In this document: piece by piece, positions 1-7,572 of the stretch
Position numbering within the stretch: the first letter of the stretch is position 1
Layout of the letters: the number at the start of each line of letters is the position of its first letter
Assembly (NCBI RefSeq): GCF_046542825.1
Contig: NZ_JBKHAQ010000068.1
Span: 1-15,135, forward strand
Direction of reading: 5' to 3'
DNA length: 15,135 bases
DNA from: Rhodosalinus sp046542825
Lineage (GTDB): Bacteria > Pseudomonadota > Alphaproteobacteria > Rhodobacterales > Rhodobacteraceae
Notes under the pieces: model-generated
Database searches by the model: none
Told to the model about the DNA's origin: nothing
The model's input: only the letters and a program-made list of their open reading frames with translations
Made by a program: the position numbers and the translations under genes

Positions 1-232
1 CCTGAGCCGCGCGGCCCGCTGAAACGCCACGCCGATCCCCCCTGCCGATCCCGAGGGCGGGCCACCGTGCCGGACCCGCTGCGGGGTTTCCGGGCAGGCG
101 CTTTCCATCCCGATCTCGCGGCCCGGGCAGGCGCCGGACGGTTGAGCCACCCGGAACGCGCGCACGACCCTGCCGATCCGCGCTCTTCCGACCTTCTCGA
201 ATCCCTGAAGTTTATCCTCCACCCGATCGCGT

Positions 233-255
233 GGCCGGTTTTGCCGAAACCGGCC
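233..255. repeat. Perfect hairpin, 9-bp stem and 5-nt loop
   Basis: GGCCGGTTT (233-241) is the exact reverse complement of AAACCGGCC (247-255), with loop TGCCG. No T-run follows on either strand, so it is not a classical intrinsic terminator. It lies about 60 bases before the FNR-type box. It could be the end of an upstream transcript or a protein-binding site; the function is unknown. Confidence 0.6.
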
Positions 256-258
256 GCC

Positions 259-286
259 CAGCATACTGTAGGACGCGACAGCATAC
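259..286 (+). repeat. Direct repeat CAGCATAC, two copies 20 bp apart
   Basis: CAGCATAC occurs at 259-266 and 279-286. The 20-bp period is close to two helical turns, as expected for a regulator touching the same DNA face twice. The second copy runs into an A-rich stretch (286-292). It lies in the most AT-rich part of the leader, where a promoter is likely. Chance occurrence is possible. Confidence 0.35.
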
Positions 287-294
287 AAAAAATC

Positions 295-309
295 GATTGT
301 TTCTCAATC
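295..309. promoter_or_regulatory. Dyad GATTG-N5-CAATC, possible operator
   Basis: GATTG (295-299) and CAATC (305-309) form a perfect inverted repeat around TTTCT. Its centre (302) is about 22 bp from the centre of the FNR-type box (324.5), roughly two helical turns. The spacing TTG-N5-CAA does not fit FNR (TTG-N8-CAA), so a different regulator would be involved. I cannot name one. Confidence 0.35.
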
Positions 310-317
310 TCTTGGGT

Positions 318-331
318 TTGATCTGCCTCAA
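318..331. promoter_or_regulatory. FNR/FnrL-type binding site
   Basis: TTGAT-CTGC-CTCAA matches the FNR/FnrL consensus TTGAT-N4-ATCAA at nine of ten defined positions; the only mismatch is the first base of the right half-site. FNR-family proteins lose their Fe-S cluster in oxygen, so this implies anaerobic or microaerobic control of the operon. The centre is about 101 bases before the nuoA start. If FNR activates from position -41.5, transcription would start near 366, but I see no clear -10 element at the matching place, so repression or a different geometry is possible. Confidence 0.6.
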
Positions 332-413
332 GGTGGCAGGCCGCGAAGCGTGCGACCAAGGGGGACATCGCCCGGCGCGCGAATCTGTCCTGCTGCCGAG
401 CTCCAGCTGAAAA

Positions 414-421
414 AAGGGAAG
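414..421 (+). promoter_or_regulatory. Ribosome binding site of nuoA
   Basis: AAGGGAAG lies with its core AGGGA (415-419) six bases before TTG at 426. An in-frame TGA at 408-410, with no other start codon between it and 426, makes the TTG the only start that keeps the first membrane helix. Confidence 0.65.
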
Positions 422-425
422 CGCC

Positions 426-824
426 TTGCAGGAGGCATTCACCACACTCGACCCCAGGATCTCGCTGGGGATCCATGCGATCGCGGCTGCGTTGACCGTG
501 GCCATCGCGCTGCTGCTCGCGCGTCTGGTGCGCCCGCGCGGACGTGACGTTGCGACATTCGGGATCTACGAAAGCGGCGCGCCGGCAACAGCCACGGCCG
601 TGGCCCCGGTGCCGACCGCCTATTTCCAGATCGCCGCCTTCTTCGTCATCTTCGATTTCGAGGCGGCAATCCTGTTCACCTGGGCGCTTTCGGCGCCAGC
701 GGCGGGGCTGGCGGGTCTCGTCTCGGCCGGGATCTTCATCCTCGTCCTGCTGGCGGCGCTTTTCTACCTCTGGGCGGATGGCGCGCTCGACGTGGGCGCA
801 CGAAGCGAGGGGGGCGCGGCATGA
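426..824 (+). CDS. nuoA: NADH-quinone oxidoreductase subunit A (NuoA)
   Basis: Small membrane subunit of complex I, homologue of mitochondrial ND3, next to the quinone-binding site. The 132-residue product has three hydrophobic helices (about 12-36, 65-86 and 93-116). The family signature YESG is at 48-51, and the second helix carries FFVIFDFEA with D77 and E79, matching the acidic pair of E. coli NuoA. The end, GALD, also resembles the E. coli protein. The start is TTG, chosen because an in-frame stop lies at 408-410 and AAGGGAAG sits six bases upstream. Odd: the loop between YESG and the second helix (52-66) is Ala/Pro/Thr-rich and has no lysine or arginine, whereas family members normally have conserved basic residues there. 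First gene of the operon; its stop overlaps the nuoB start in ATGA. Confidence 0.93.
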   Translation: MQEAFTTLDPRISLGIHAIAAALTVAIALLLARLVRPRGRDVATFGIYESGAPATATAVAPVPTAYFQIAAFFVIFDFEAAILFTWALSAPAAGLAGLVSAGIFILVLLAALFYLWADGALDVGARSEGGAA

Positions 825-1429
825 ACGACCAATTGCGCAACGCGCCGCCACCGGGCGTCAGCATGGCGGCCGGGCAGCTCTTCGCCCGGCTCGACGACCT
901 GATCGCATGGTCGCGCAAGAACAGCTTCTGGCCGTTCAACTTCGGCCTGTCCTGTTGCTACGTGGAAATGGCCACCGCGCTGACACCCGTCTACGACCAG
1001 GCGCGCTTCGGCGCCGAGGTGATCCGCTCGACGCCGCGGCAGGCCGACCTGCTGATCGTGTCGGGCACGGTATTCACCAAGATGGCTGCGCCGCTCAAGC
1101 GGCTCTACGAACAGATGCAGCCGCCGCGCTGGGTGATCTCGATGGGGGCCTGCGCCAATTCGGGCGGCATGTACGACATCTATTCGGTCGTGCAGGGCGT
1201 CGATTCCTTCCTGCCGGTGGATGTCTACATCCCCGGTTGCCCGCCACGGCCCGACCAGGTGCTCGACGCGATGCTTCTGCTGCAAAGCAAGGTGGGTGCC
1301 GAAAGCCGGCCTCTCGGCGTCACGCTGGGCGGCGGACCCGCGCCGCGTTTCGAGCCGCAGCCGCGCAAGCAACTGCTGCGCGACGAACGGATGTCCGTTC
1401 GTGACCTCGACGATCCGGAGGCGCCATGA
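821..1429 (+). CDS. nuoB: NADH-quinone oxidoreductase subunit B (NuoB)
   Basis: Subunit of the connecting arm (PSST homologue) that binds Fe-S cluster N2, the last electron carrier before quinone. The 202-residue protein has the tandem cysteines C45-C46 in FGLSCCYVEM, plus C111 in MGACANSGGMY and C140 in PGCPPRP, the four expected N2 ligands. The stretch YDIYSVVQGVD (118-128) is also typical. Flanking residues read closer to E. coli NuoB (SCCYVEM) than to the ACCAVEM form usual in Alphaproteobacteria. The start is ATG with AGGGGGG six bases upstream; it overlaps nuoA by four bases and nuoCD by four. The C-terminal 40 residues are basic and variable, as usual. Confidence 0.97.
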   Translation: MNDQLRNAPPPGVSMAAGQLFARLDDLIAWSRKNSFWPFNFGLSCCYVEMATALTPVYDQARFGAEVIRSTPRQADLLIVSGTVFTKMAAPLKRLYEQMQPPRWVISMGACANSGGMYDIYSVVQGVDSFLPVDVYIPGCPPRPDQVLDAMLLLQSKVGAESRPLGVTLGGGPAPRFEPQPRKQLLRDERMSVRDLDDPEAP

Positions 1430-3198
1430 CGGAGGTGAAGGACCCTGACGCAGGTCAGGCCCCGCAAGAAACGGCCGCCGAGGTGCGGAAGGCGCTCGGG
1501 CATCGCGTCATTGCCGATCAGGTCACGGGCGAGGGCTTCCCTGTGCTCTGGATCGCGCGCGATCACTGGGTCGAGGCGCATGGCATCCTGAGGAGCATGG
1601 ACCGGCCCTTCAGGCTGCTGGCCGACCTGTGGGGCATCGACGAGACCGCGCGGCACAACCGGGCGGGCCAGCCGGCATCCGGCGTGACGGTGGCAAGCCA
1701 CCTGATCTCGCCCGAGCGCAACGCCGACATGCGGCTGAAGCTGGCCTGCGACGCCGAGGCGCCACGGGCGCCCTCGGTGACCGCGGTCTATCCCGGCGCC
1801 AACTGGTACGAGCGCGAAGCCTACGACATGTACGGCATCCATTTCGACGGCCACCCCGCCTTGCGCCGCATCTACATGCCGAACGACTGGGACGGCCATC
1901 CGCTGCGCAAGTCGCATCATGCAAGGGCGACCGAGAAGCCCCCCTTTCGCATGACCCCGGAAAGCTTCGCCGAGACGGAGACGGCGAACGCGTTCGACCC
2001 CGCCGAGGTCGGCCTGCCGACGGAGCGCGACGGGGTGGAACTGATGGTCCTCAACCTCGGCCCGCACCACCCTTCGACGCATGGCGTCTTCCGTATCGTC
2101 CTGGGCCTCGACGGCGAAGAGATCGTCTGGGCCTGGCCGGACATGGGCTACCACCACCGCGGTGCCGAGAAGATGGCCGAGCGGCAGACCTGGCACGGCT
2201 TCATCCCCTATACCGACCGGATCGACTACCTCGGTGGCGTCATCTCGGAGATGCCGTACCTGCTGGCCGTCGAGTCGCTGTGCGGGATCACGGTGCCGGA
2301 ACGCGCGCAATGCATCCGGGTGATGCTGTCCGAGTTCTTCCGCATCACCTCGCATCTGCTGTTCTACGGCACGCTCGCGCAGGACACCGGCGCGATGTCG
2401 CCGATCTTCTACATGTTCGTGGACCGCGAGGAGGCCTACAAGGTCATCCAGACGATCACCGGCGCGCGGATGCACCCGGCCTTCTTCCGCATCGGCGGCG
2501 TGGCGATGGACCTGCCCACGGGCTGGGACGGGCTGGTGCGCGACTTCCTCGACTGGATGCCGAAGCGGCTCGACGAATACGAAGGCATGGTCATGCGGTC
2601 GGAGCTGTTCAAGGCCCGCACGCGCAACGTTGCGGCTTACGGCGCGGAGACCTGTCTGAAATGGTCGGCAACGGGGCCGCATCTGCGCGCCGCCGGCATG
2701 CCCTGGGACATGCGCAAGCTGCGCCCCTATTCGGGCTACGAGAATTACGAGTTCGACGTGCCGGTGCAGGAGGCGGGCGACATCTATGCCCGCACCCGCG
2801 TCCGCGTCGACGAGATGCGCCAGTCGCTGCGGATCATCCGTCAATGCCTCGACTGGATGCCGGAAGGGCCGATCAAGGCCGATCATCCGCTTGCCTTCCC
2901 ACCATCGCGCGAGCGGACGCTGCACGACATCGAGACGCTGATTCACCACTTCGTCGGCACCGGCTGGGGCACACGCGTGCCCGCCGGCGAGGCGACGGGG
3001 CAGATCGAGTCGGCACGCGGCTTCACGCAATATGCCATCATCTCGGACGGCGACGGCGGAAGCTACCGCACCCGCATCCGAACGCCGTCCTTCGCCAATC
3101 TTCAGCCGATCGCCGAGGTCGCGCCGGGCATGACCGTCGCGGATTTCATCATGTACCTCGCCTCGATCGACCATGTCATGTCGGACGTCGACAAATGA
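1426..3198 (+). CDS. nuoCD: NADH-quinone oxidoreductase fused subunit C/D (NuoCD)
   Basis: One 590-residue polypeptide joins NuoC (30-kDa) and NuoD (49-kDa), the connecting-arm subunits that build the quinone pocket with NuoB and NuoH. The NuoC part (about 20-170) ends with its signature EREAYDMYGIHF (129-140) followed by GHPALRRIYMPNDW (142-155). After a linker of about 30 residues, NuoD starts around 200 with LNLGPHHPSTHG (209-220), its His-rich quinone-site loop, then MGYHHRGAEKMAE (240-252). The C-terminus (VMSDVDK) resembles E. coli NuoCD. Length is close to the E. coli fusion (about 600). The fusion is typical of E. coli-type complex I; Alphaproteobacteria normally have separate nuoC and nuoD. 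GGAGG four bases before the ATG supports the start. Confidence 0.97.
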   Translation: MTEVKDPDAGQAPQETAAEVRKALGHRVIADQVTGEGFPVLWIARDHWVEAHGILRSMDRPFRLLADLWGIDETARHNRAGQPASGVTVASHLISPERNADMRLKLACDAEAPRAPSVTAVYPGANWYEREAYDMYGIHFDGHPALRRIYMPNDWDGHPLRKSHHARATEKPPFRMTPESFAETETANAFDPAEVGLPTERDGVELMVLNLGPHHPSTHGVFRIVLGLDGEEIVWAWPDMGYHHRGAEKMAERQTWHGFIPYTDRIDYLGGVISEMPYLLAVESLCGITVPERAQCIRVMLSEFFRITSHLLFYGTLAQDTGAMSPIFYMFVDREEAYKVIQTITGARMHPAFFRIGGVAMDLPTGWDGLVRDFLDWMPKRLDEYEGMVMRSELFKARTRNVAAYGAETCLKWSATGPHLRAAGMPWDMRKLRPYSGYENYEFDVPVQEAGDIYARTRVRVDEMRQSLRIIRQCLDWMPEGPIKADHPLAFPPSRERTLHDIETLIHHFVGTGWGTRVPAGEATGQIESARGFTQYAIISDGDGGSYRTRIRTPSFANLQPIAEVAPGMTVADFIMYLASIDHVMSDVDK

Positions 3199-3671
3199 GC
3201 CTTTCCAAAGACCTGATGACGGCCATCGAGGAGGTCCGCGACCACCACGGCGGCCCCCGCGCGGCCATGGTGGAGAGCCTGCGCATGATCCAGATGGAGC
3301 ATGGCTGGGTTTCCGACGATCATCTGGAAGAGGCCGCGGAAATCCTGGGCGTGACGACCGCCGAGATCGAGGATGTGGCGACCTTCTTCTCGCTGATCTT
3401 CCGCAGGCCCGTGGGCGAGAAGCTGATCCTGCTCTGCGACGGCGCGTCCTGCTGGCTCAACGGCGGCGAAGCTGTCCGCGACCGGGTGATGGAGCGGCTC
3501 GGCATCGGCTTCGGCGAGACCACGGCCGACGGGAAATACACGCTCGTCAACATCTGCTGCGTCGGCGGATGCGATCATGCGCCCGCGGCGGTGATCGGCC
3601 GGGACCGCAAGCTCGTCGGGCCGCTCTCGCCCGACGACCTGGACGAGCTTTTCGGGGAGGACGCGCGATGA
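3195..3671 (+). CDS. nuoE: NADH-quinone oxidoreductase subunit E (NuoE)
   Basis: The 24-kDa subunit of the NADH-oxidising arm, thioredoxin-like, binding [2Fe-2S] cluster N1a. The product has 158 residues, near the E. coli length (166). The ligands are visible as C81-x4-C86 and C122-x3-C126. The N-terminal helical part contains EDVATFFSLIFR (59-70), a conserved patch of the family. It overlaps nuoCD by four bases. I see no good Shine-Dalgarno sequence before its ATG, so translation probably depends on ribosomes finishing nuoCD. NuoF follows directly, as expected since E and F form one functional pair. Confidence 0.96.
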   Translation: MSLSKDLMTAIEEVRDHHGGPRAAMVESLRMIQMEHGWVSDDHLEEAAEILGVTTAEIEDVATFFSLIFRRPVGEKLILLCDGASCWLNGGEAVRDRVMERLGIGFGETTADGKYTLVNICCVGGCDHAPAAVIGRDRKLVGPLSPDDLDELFGEDAR

Positions 3672-4975
3672 CCGACAAGCCGCTGACCGGGCGCGCGCGC
3701 CCGGACCGCACGCCGCACACGCTGGCGGAATGGAAGGCGCTGGGCGGCTACGAGGCCGTCGAGCGGGGCCTGAAGGAGCTTTCGCCCGAGCGCGTGGTGG
3801 ACATGGTCGACGCGGCGGCGCTCAACGGGCGCGGCGGCGCGGGTTTCCCGGCGGCGCGGAAATGGCGCTTCATGCCGAAACCGGGCGAGGCCCCGGGCGA
3901 CGGGCCAAGCTATTTCATCGTCAATGGAGACGAGATGGAACCGGGCGCCTTCAAGGACCGCATCCTGCTGGAGGCCCTGCCGCATCAGTTGATCGAGGGC
4001 GCGATCCTCGCCGCCTATGCCACCCATTGCAGCGAGATCATCGTCCTGATCCGCGACGCCTACCGCGACGCGATCCGCAACCTGAACCGCGCCATCGCGG
4101 AAGCCGAGGCGGCCGGCTATCTGGGCCGGAACATCCTGGGCACCGGGCGCGACCTGAAGATGTGGGTCCACCCCTCGGCCGGGCGCTACATCGTGGGCGA
4201 GGAGACAGCGCTGATCGAGGCGCTCGAGGGCAAGCGCGCCGTCCCGCGCAAGCGCCCGCCCTTCCCGGCGCAGTCGGGGCTATGGGGGCGGCCGACCACG
4301 GTCAACAATGTCGAGACGGTGTCCTGCGTGGCGCCGATCGTGGCCAATGGCGCGCAGTGGTTCCAGTCGCTCTCGCGCACCGTCGAGGGCGGCACCAAGG
4401 TCTTTGCCGTTTCGGGCCGGGTGCATCGCCCGCAGGTGATCGAGGCGCCGATGGGCACCACGGCCGCCGAACTGATCGAGATGGCGGGCGGCGTCTCTGG
4501 CAACGGGCGGCTGCGTTGCTTCCAGCCCGGCGGCGGCGCCAGCGGCTTTCTCGAAGCCGACGCGCTCGATCTGCCGCTCGATTTCGGCCACGTCGCCATG
4601 GCGGGCAGCATGTTCGGCACCGGCACCCTGATCGTGCTGGACGAAACCGCCTGTCCGGTCGGCGTGATCGCACGGCACATGGCCTTCTATGCCCGCGAGA
4701 GCTGCGGCTGGTGCACGCCCTGCCGCGACGGCCTGCCCTGGGTCGCGAAGATCATGGCGGATCTCGAAAAGGGGCAGGCCCGGATGGAGGATCTGGAGGT
4801 GCTGCAGATGACGGTGGACGTGGCCGGCCCCCGCGGCCGGAGCTTCTGCGACCTGATGGGCGGGGCGATGAGCCCGCTGGGCACCGGTCTTGCCCGCTTT
4901 CGCGATCTTTTCGAGGCCCATGTGCGGGAGGGCTGCTGCCCGATCGCGCGCGATTACGGGAGGGCCGCGGCATGA
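3668..4975 (+). CDS. nuoF: NADH-quinone oxidoreductase subunit F (NuoF), NADH- and FMN-binding
   Basis: The 51-kDa subunit where NADH transfers hydride to FMN; also holds [4Fe-4S] cluster N3. In the 435-residue product the FMN-binding glycine-rich loop GRGGAGFP is at 54-61, the NADH-binding stretch GEETALIEALEGKR at 177-190, and cluster N3 is bound by ESCGWCTPCR (C346, C349, C352) plus C394 in RSFCDL. The C-terminal stretch around SFC and SPLG (392-404) resembles E. coli NuoF more than the alphaproteobacterial form. The ATG, preceded by GGGGAGG, overlaps the nuoE stop in ATGA; the stop overlaps nuoG in the same way. All cofactor residues are present, so it should be functional. Confidence 0.97.
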   Translation: MTDKPLTGRARPDRTPHTLAEWKALGGYEAVERGLKELSPERVVDMVDAAALNGRGGAGFPAARKWRFMPKPGEAPGDGPSYFIVNGDEMEPGAFKDRILLEALPHQLIEGAILAAYATHCSEIIVLIRDAYRDAIRNLNRAIAEAEAAGYLGRNILGTGRDLKMWVHPSAGRYIVGEETALIEALEGKRAVPRKRPPFPAQSGLWGRPTTVNNVETVSCVAPIVANGAQWFQSLSRTVEGGTKVFAVSGRVHRPQVIEAPMGTTAAELIEMAGGVSGNGRLRCFQPGGGASGFLEADALDLPLDFGHVAMAGSMFGTGTLIVLDETACPVGVIARHMAFYARESCGWCTPCRDGLPWVAKIMADLEKGQARMEDLEVLQMTVDVAGPRGRSFCDLMGGAMSPLGTGLARFRDLFEAHVREGCCPIARDYGRAAA

Positions 4976-7572
4976 CGAAGGTGCGCCTCACGATCGACGG
5001 CATCGAACGCGAGGTCGAGGCGGGGCAGGATCTGCTCTCGGCCTCCCTCGGCCTTGGCGTGGACGTGCCGCATTTCTGCTGGCACGCCGCGCTGGGCTCG
5101 GTGGGCGCCTGCCGGCTTTGCGCCGTGCGCGTCCATGACGGGCCGGAGGACGAGGCGGGCCGGATCGAGATGGCCTGCATGACGCCGGTGGCCGAGGGCC
5201 AGCGCGTCGAACTGGCCGATCCCGAGGCCTACGAGATGCGCGCCCGCGTGATCGAGTGGCTGATGGTCAACCACCCGCATGACTGCGCCGTCTGCGAGGA
5301 AGGCGGCGCCTGCCACCTGCAGGACATGACCGTGGCGACCGGCCACCACCGGCGCCGCTACCGCTTCACCAAGCGCACGCATCGCAACCAGGATCTCGGG
5401 CCGCTGCTGACGCACGAGATGAACCGCTGCATCGCCTGTTATCGCTGCACGCGGTTCTACCGGGGCTATGCGGGGGGCCGCGATCTCGACGTCTTCGGCG
5501 CGCATGACCGGGTCTGGTTCGGCCGCTACGAGGACGGACCGCTGGAAAGCCCCTTTGCCGGCAACCTCGCCGAGGTCTGCCCGACGGGCGTCTTCAACGA
5601 CAAGGGCTGGTCCGAAAACTACGCCCGCAAGTGGGACATGGCGGCGACGCCGGTGATCTGCACGGGCTGTTCCGTGGGGTGCAACCTCTTCGCCGCCGAA
5701 CGCGACGGGCGGGTGCGGCGGGTGCAGAACCGCTATCACGGCGCGATCAACGGCCATTTCATCTGCGACCGGGGCCGCTTCGGCGCGCTCCATGTGACCG
5801 AGGCCGGGCTGGACGAGGCGCGGATCGGCAGCGAGACCGCCCCGATGGCCGACGCCCTGGCCGCCGCCCGCAAGGCGCTGGCGCAGGGCGCGGTCGGCAT
5901 CGGCTCGCCCCGCGCGAGCATCGAGACGAACGCAGCCCTTCGGCACCTTGTCGGGGCGGAGCGTTTCTTCGCCGCCGTGTCGGATCATGAGGCTCTGGCC
6001 GTCAGGCGCATGGCCGGCTGGCTCGCGCGGGGCCGCGCCGCATCGCTGAAGGATATCGAGCTTGCCGACGCCGTTGTCGTGCTCGGCGAGGATCTCACCG
6101 GCACCGCGCCACGCGCGGCGCTTGCCCTGCGGCAGACGGCGCGGGGCGCCTCGAACGACCTGGCCGCGGAGAAGGGTGTGCCCGCCTGGCTCGACAACGC
6201 CGCGCGCGTCGCGGGCGAAGGGCGGAAGACGCCGATCGCGCTGGTCACGCCGATGCCGGATGCGCTTGACGACGTGGCGACATGGTCGCTGCGGCGCGCG
6301 CCGGCAGAGATCGCCGCCTTCGGCCAGGCCATCGCCGGGGCGCTGCGCGGCGAGGCGTCCGACGACGAGGCGGCCCGCATCGCCGAGGCACTCGGGCAGG
6401 CTGCGCAGCCGCTCGTCGTGACGGGCTTCGGCGCCGGCCGCGGCGATATCGTGGAGGCCGCCGGGGCCCTGGCCGACGCGCTTGGCGACGGCGCCCGCCT
6501 GGCCTGTTTCGCGCCGGAAGCCAACAGCCTGGGCCTCGCCCTGACTGGCGCGGACGGGCTGGAGGGGGCCTTGGCCTCTCTCGAATCCGGGGCGGTGAAA
6601 ACCGCCGTGATCGCCGAGGCCGACCTGTTCGAGCGCGCGGGCTCCGATCTCGCCGAACGCCTTCTTGCCGCCGCCGAGACAGTGATCGTGCTCGACAGCG
6701 CCGAAACCGGGACCACCCGGCGCGCCGACATCGTGCTGCCCGTGGCGGACTGGTCCGAGGCCGCGGGCACCTTCGTCAACCACGAAGGCCGCGCGCAGCG
6801 CAGCTTCGCCGCGGTGCCCGGCGGTCGCCCCGCCGGGTGGCGAATGATCCGCGATCTCTTCGTCACGCCCCCGGCATGGGAGACGCTCGACGACATGCTG
6901 GCGGCGTTGGCCGCCGACCTGCCCCAGCTTGCCGGGGCCCGTGCCGCCGCGCCCGACGCTGCCTTTCGCGTACCGCTCGGCCAGGTCGCCCGCGCGCCCT
7001 GGCGCATGTCGGGCCGCACGGCGCATGACCGCGCGGGCCGGGTGCCGGAAGGAACACCGCAACAGGATGCCGATGCGCCGCTCTCCTTCTCGATGGAGGG
7101 CGCCCGGGGAGCCGACGCGCCCCCTGCCCTGCGCACGTCCTGCACCCAGCCCGGCCTGCATTCGGCCAGCGCCGTGCCGCATGGCACGCAAGGGCCGCGC
7201 GGCCCGCTCAAGGGCGGCGACCCGGGCGTGCCGGTGCTGGACGGGTTCACCGCGCCCGAACCGATGCCGCAGGACGCGCCAGAGGGCCCTGGCCTGCTCC
7301 CGCTGCTGCTGCACGACCCGTTCGCCGGCGACGAGCTGGTTCGCCGCGCCGAGCGTCTGGGCCGGCGCTGCCCGGCGCCCATCGTGGCGCTTCACCCCGA
7401 AGACGGGACGGCGCTGGGCCTGAAGGAGGGCGATGCGGTCTCTGTGGCGGGCGGAGCGCCGGTGGCGCTGACACTGGACATCAGCGTTCCCCGCGGCCAT
7501 GTGGCCGTTTCCGCCGGCCGGGTCCTGTCGCGCGGAACCCGGGCGCGCGTGACGGTGGAGGCGCGACCATGA
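4972..7572 (+). CDS. nuoG: NADH-quinone oxidoreductase subunit G (NuoG), long form with N7 cluster
   Basis: The 75-kDa Fe-S subunit carrying electrons from N3 toward NuoI. In the 866-residue product, N1b is bound by C36, C47, C50 and C69; N5 by H101, C105, C108 and C114; N4 by C153, C156, C159 and C203. A fourth set, C230-x2-C233-x3-C237 and C265, matches the N7 ligands of E. coli NuoG (C228, C231, C235, C263), absent from mitochondrial-type NuoG. From about 280 onward it follows the molybdopterin-oxidoreductase-like fold without cofactor. Near 706-710 the FSMEG motif and, further on, GDPGV match the E. coli C-terminal region. The length is near E. coli's (about 908) and well above the roughly 670-690 usual in Alphaproteobacteria. 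The start is ATG after GGGAGGG; four-base overlaps on both sides. Confidence 0.96.
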   Translation: MTKVRLTIDGIEREVEAGQDLLSASLGLGVDVPHFCWHAALGSVGACRLCAVRVHDGPEDEAGRIEMACMTPVAEGQRVELADPEAYEMRARVIEWLMVNHPHDCAVCEEGGACHLQDMTVATGHHRRRYRFTKRTHRNQDLGPLLTHEMNRCIACYRCTRFYRGYAGGRDLDVFGAHDRVWFGRYEDGPLESPFAGNLAEVCPTGVFNDKGWSENYARKWDMAATPVICTGCSVGCNLFAAERDGRVRRVQNRYHGAINGHFICDRGRFGALHVTEAGLDEARIGSETAPMADALAAARKALAQGAVGIGSPRASIETNAALRHLVGAERFFAAVSDHEALAVRRMAGWLARGRAASLKDIELADAVVVLGEDLTGTAPRAALALRQTARGASNDLAAEKGVPAWLDNAARVAGEGRKTPIALVTPMPDALDDVATWSLRRAPAEIAAFGQAIAGALRGEASDDEAARIAEALGQAAQPLVVTGFGAGRGDIVEAAGALADALGDGARLACFAPEANSLGLALTGADGLEGALASLESGAVKTAVIAEADLFERAGSDLAERLLAAAETVIVLDSAETGTTRRADIVLPVADWSEAAGTFVNHEGRAQRSFAAVPGGRPAGWRMIRDLFVTPPAWETLDDMLAALAADLPQLAGARAAAPDAAFRVPLGQVARAPWRMSGRTAHDRAGRVPEGTPQQDADAPLSFSMEGARGADAPPALRTSCTQPGLHSASAVPHGTQGPRGPLKGGDPGVPVLDGFTAPEPMPQDAPEGPGLLPLLLHDPFAGDELVRRAERLGRRCPAPIVALHPEDGTALGLKEGDAVSVAGGAPVALTLDISVPRGHVAVSAGRVLSRGTRARVTVEARP

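Larger units (their letters stand above)
1..425. other. Non-coding leader upstream of nuoA
   Basis: I see no convincing gene in this stretch. The + frame from base 1 to a stop at 321 is open, but it has no family-like sequence and runs through the AT-rich regulatory patch at about 256-322, so I treat it as chance in GC-rich DNA. Bases 2-22 could be the last codons (LSRAAR, then TGA) of an upstream + strand gene, and a GTG at 30-28 on the minus strand follows a G-rich stretch and could begin a divergent gene; neither can be decided from so few bases. The right half holds a hairpin, a direct repeat, a dyad and an FNR-type box, listed separately. Two 11-base direct repeats also occur: CCTGCCGATCC at 41-51 and 169-179, and CGGGCAGGCGC at 91-101 and 124-134. 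Confidence 0.6.

Noticed and set aside
271..281. GCGAC within GGACGCGACAG, resembling a RegA/PrrA half-site
   Set aside because: The consensus is too loose and five bases are too few in GC-rich DNA to support a site.
67..321. Possible 84-codon + strand gene starting with GTG
   Set aside because: It is rich in Arg, Pro and Ala, matches no family I know, and crosses the AT-rich regulatory elements and the start of the FNR box.
335..349. Sigma-54-like GG...GC pair downstream of the FNR box
   Set aside because: The spacing between GG (335-336) and GC (348-349) is 11 bases where sigma-54 promoters need 10, and the -12 region lacks the TTGC pattern.
1225..3174. 649-codon open frame on the minus strand opposite nuoCD
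   Set aside because: Same cause: a shadow of GC-ending codons in nuoCD, with no recognisable domains.
4954..7500. 848-codon open frame on the minus strand opposite nuoG
   Set aside because: Long antisense frames are common opposite GC-rich genes. nuoG is fully supported by its cofactor motifs, and the antisense product is Arg/His/Gly-rich with no family-like sequence.
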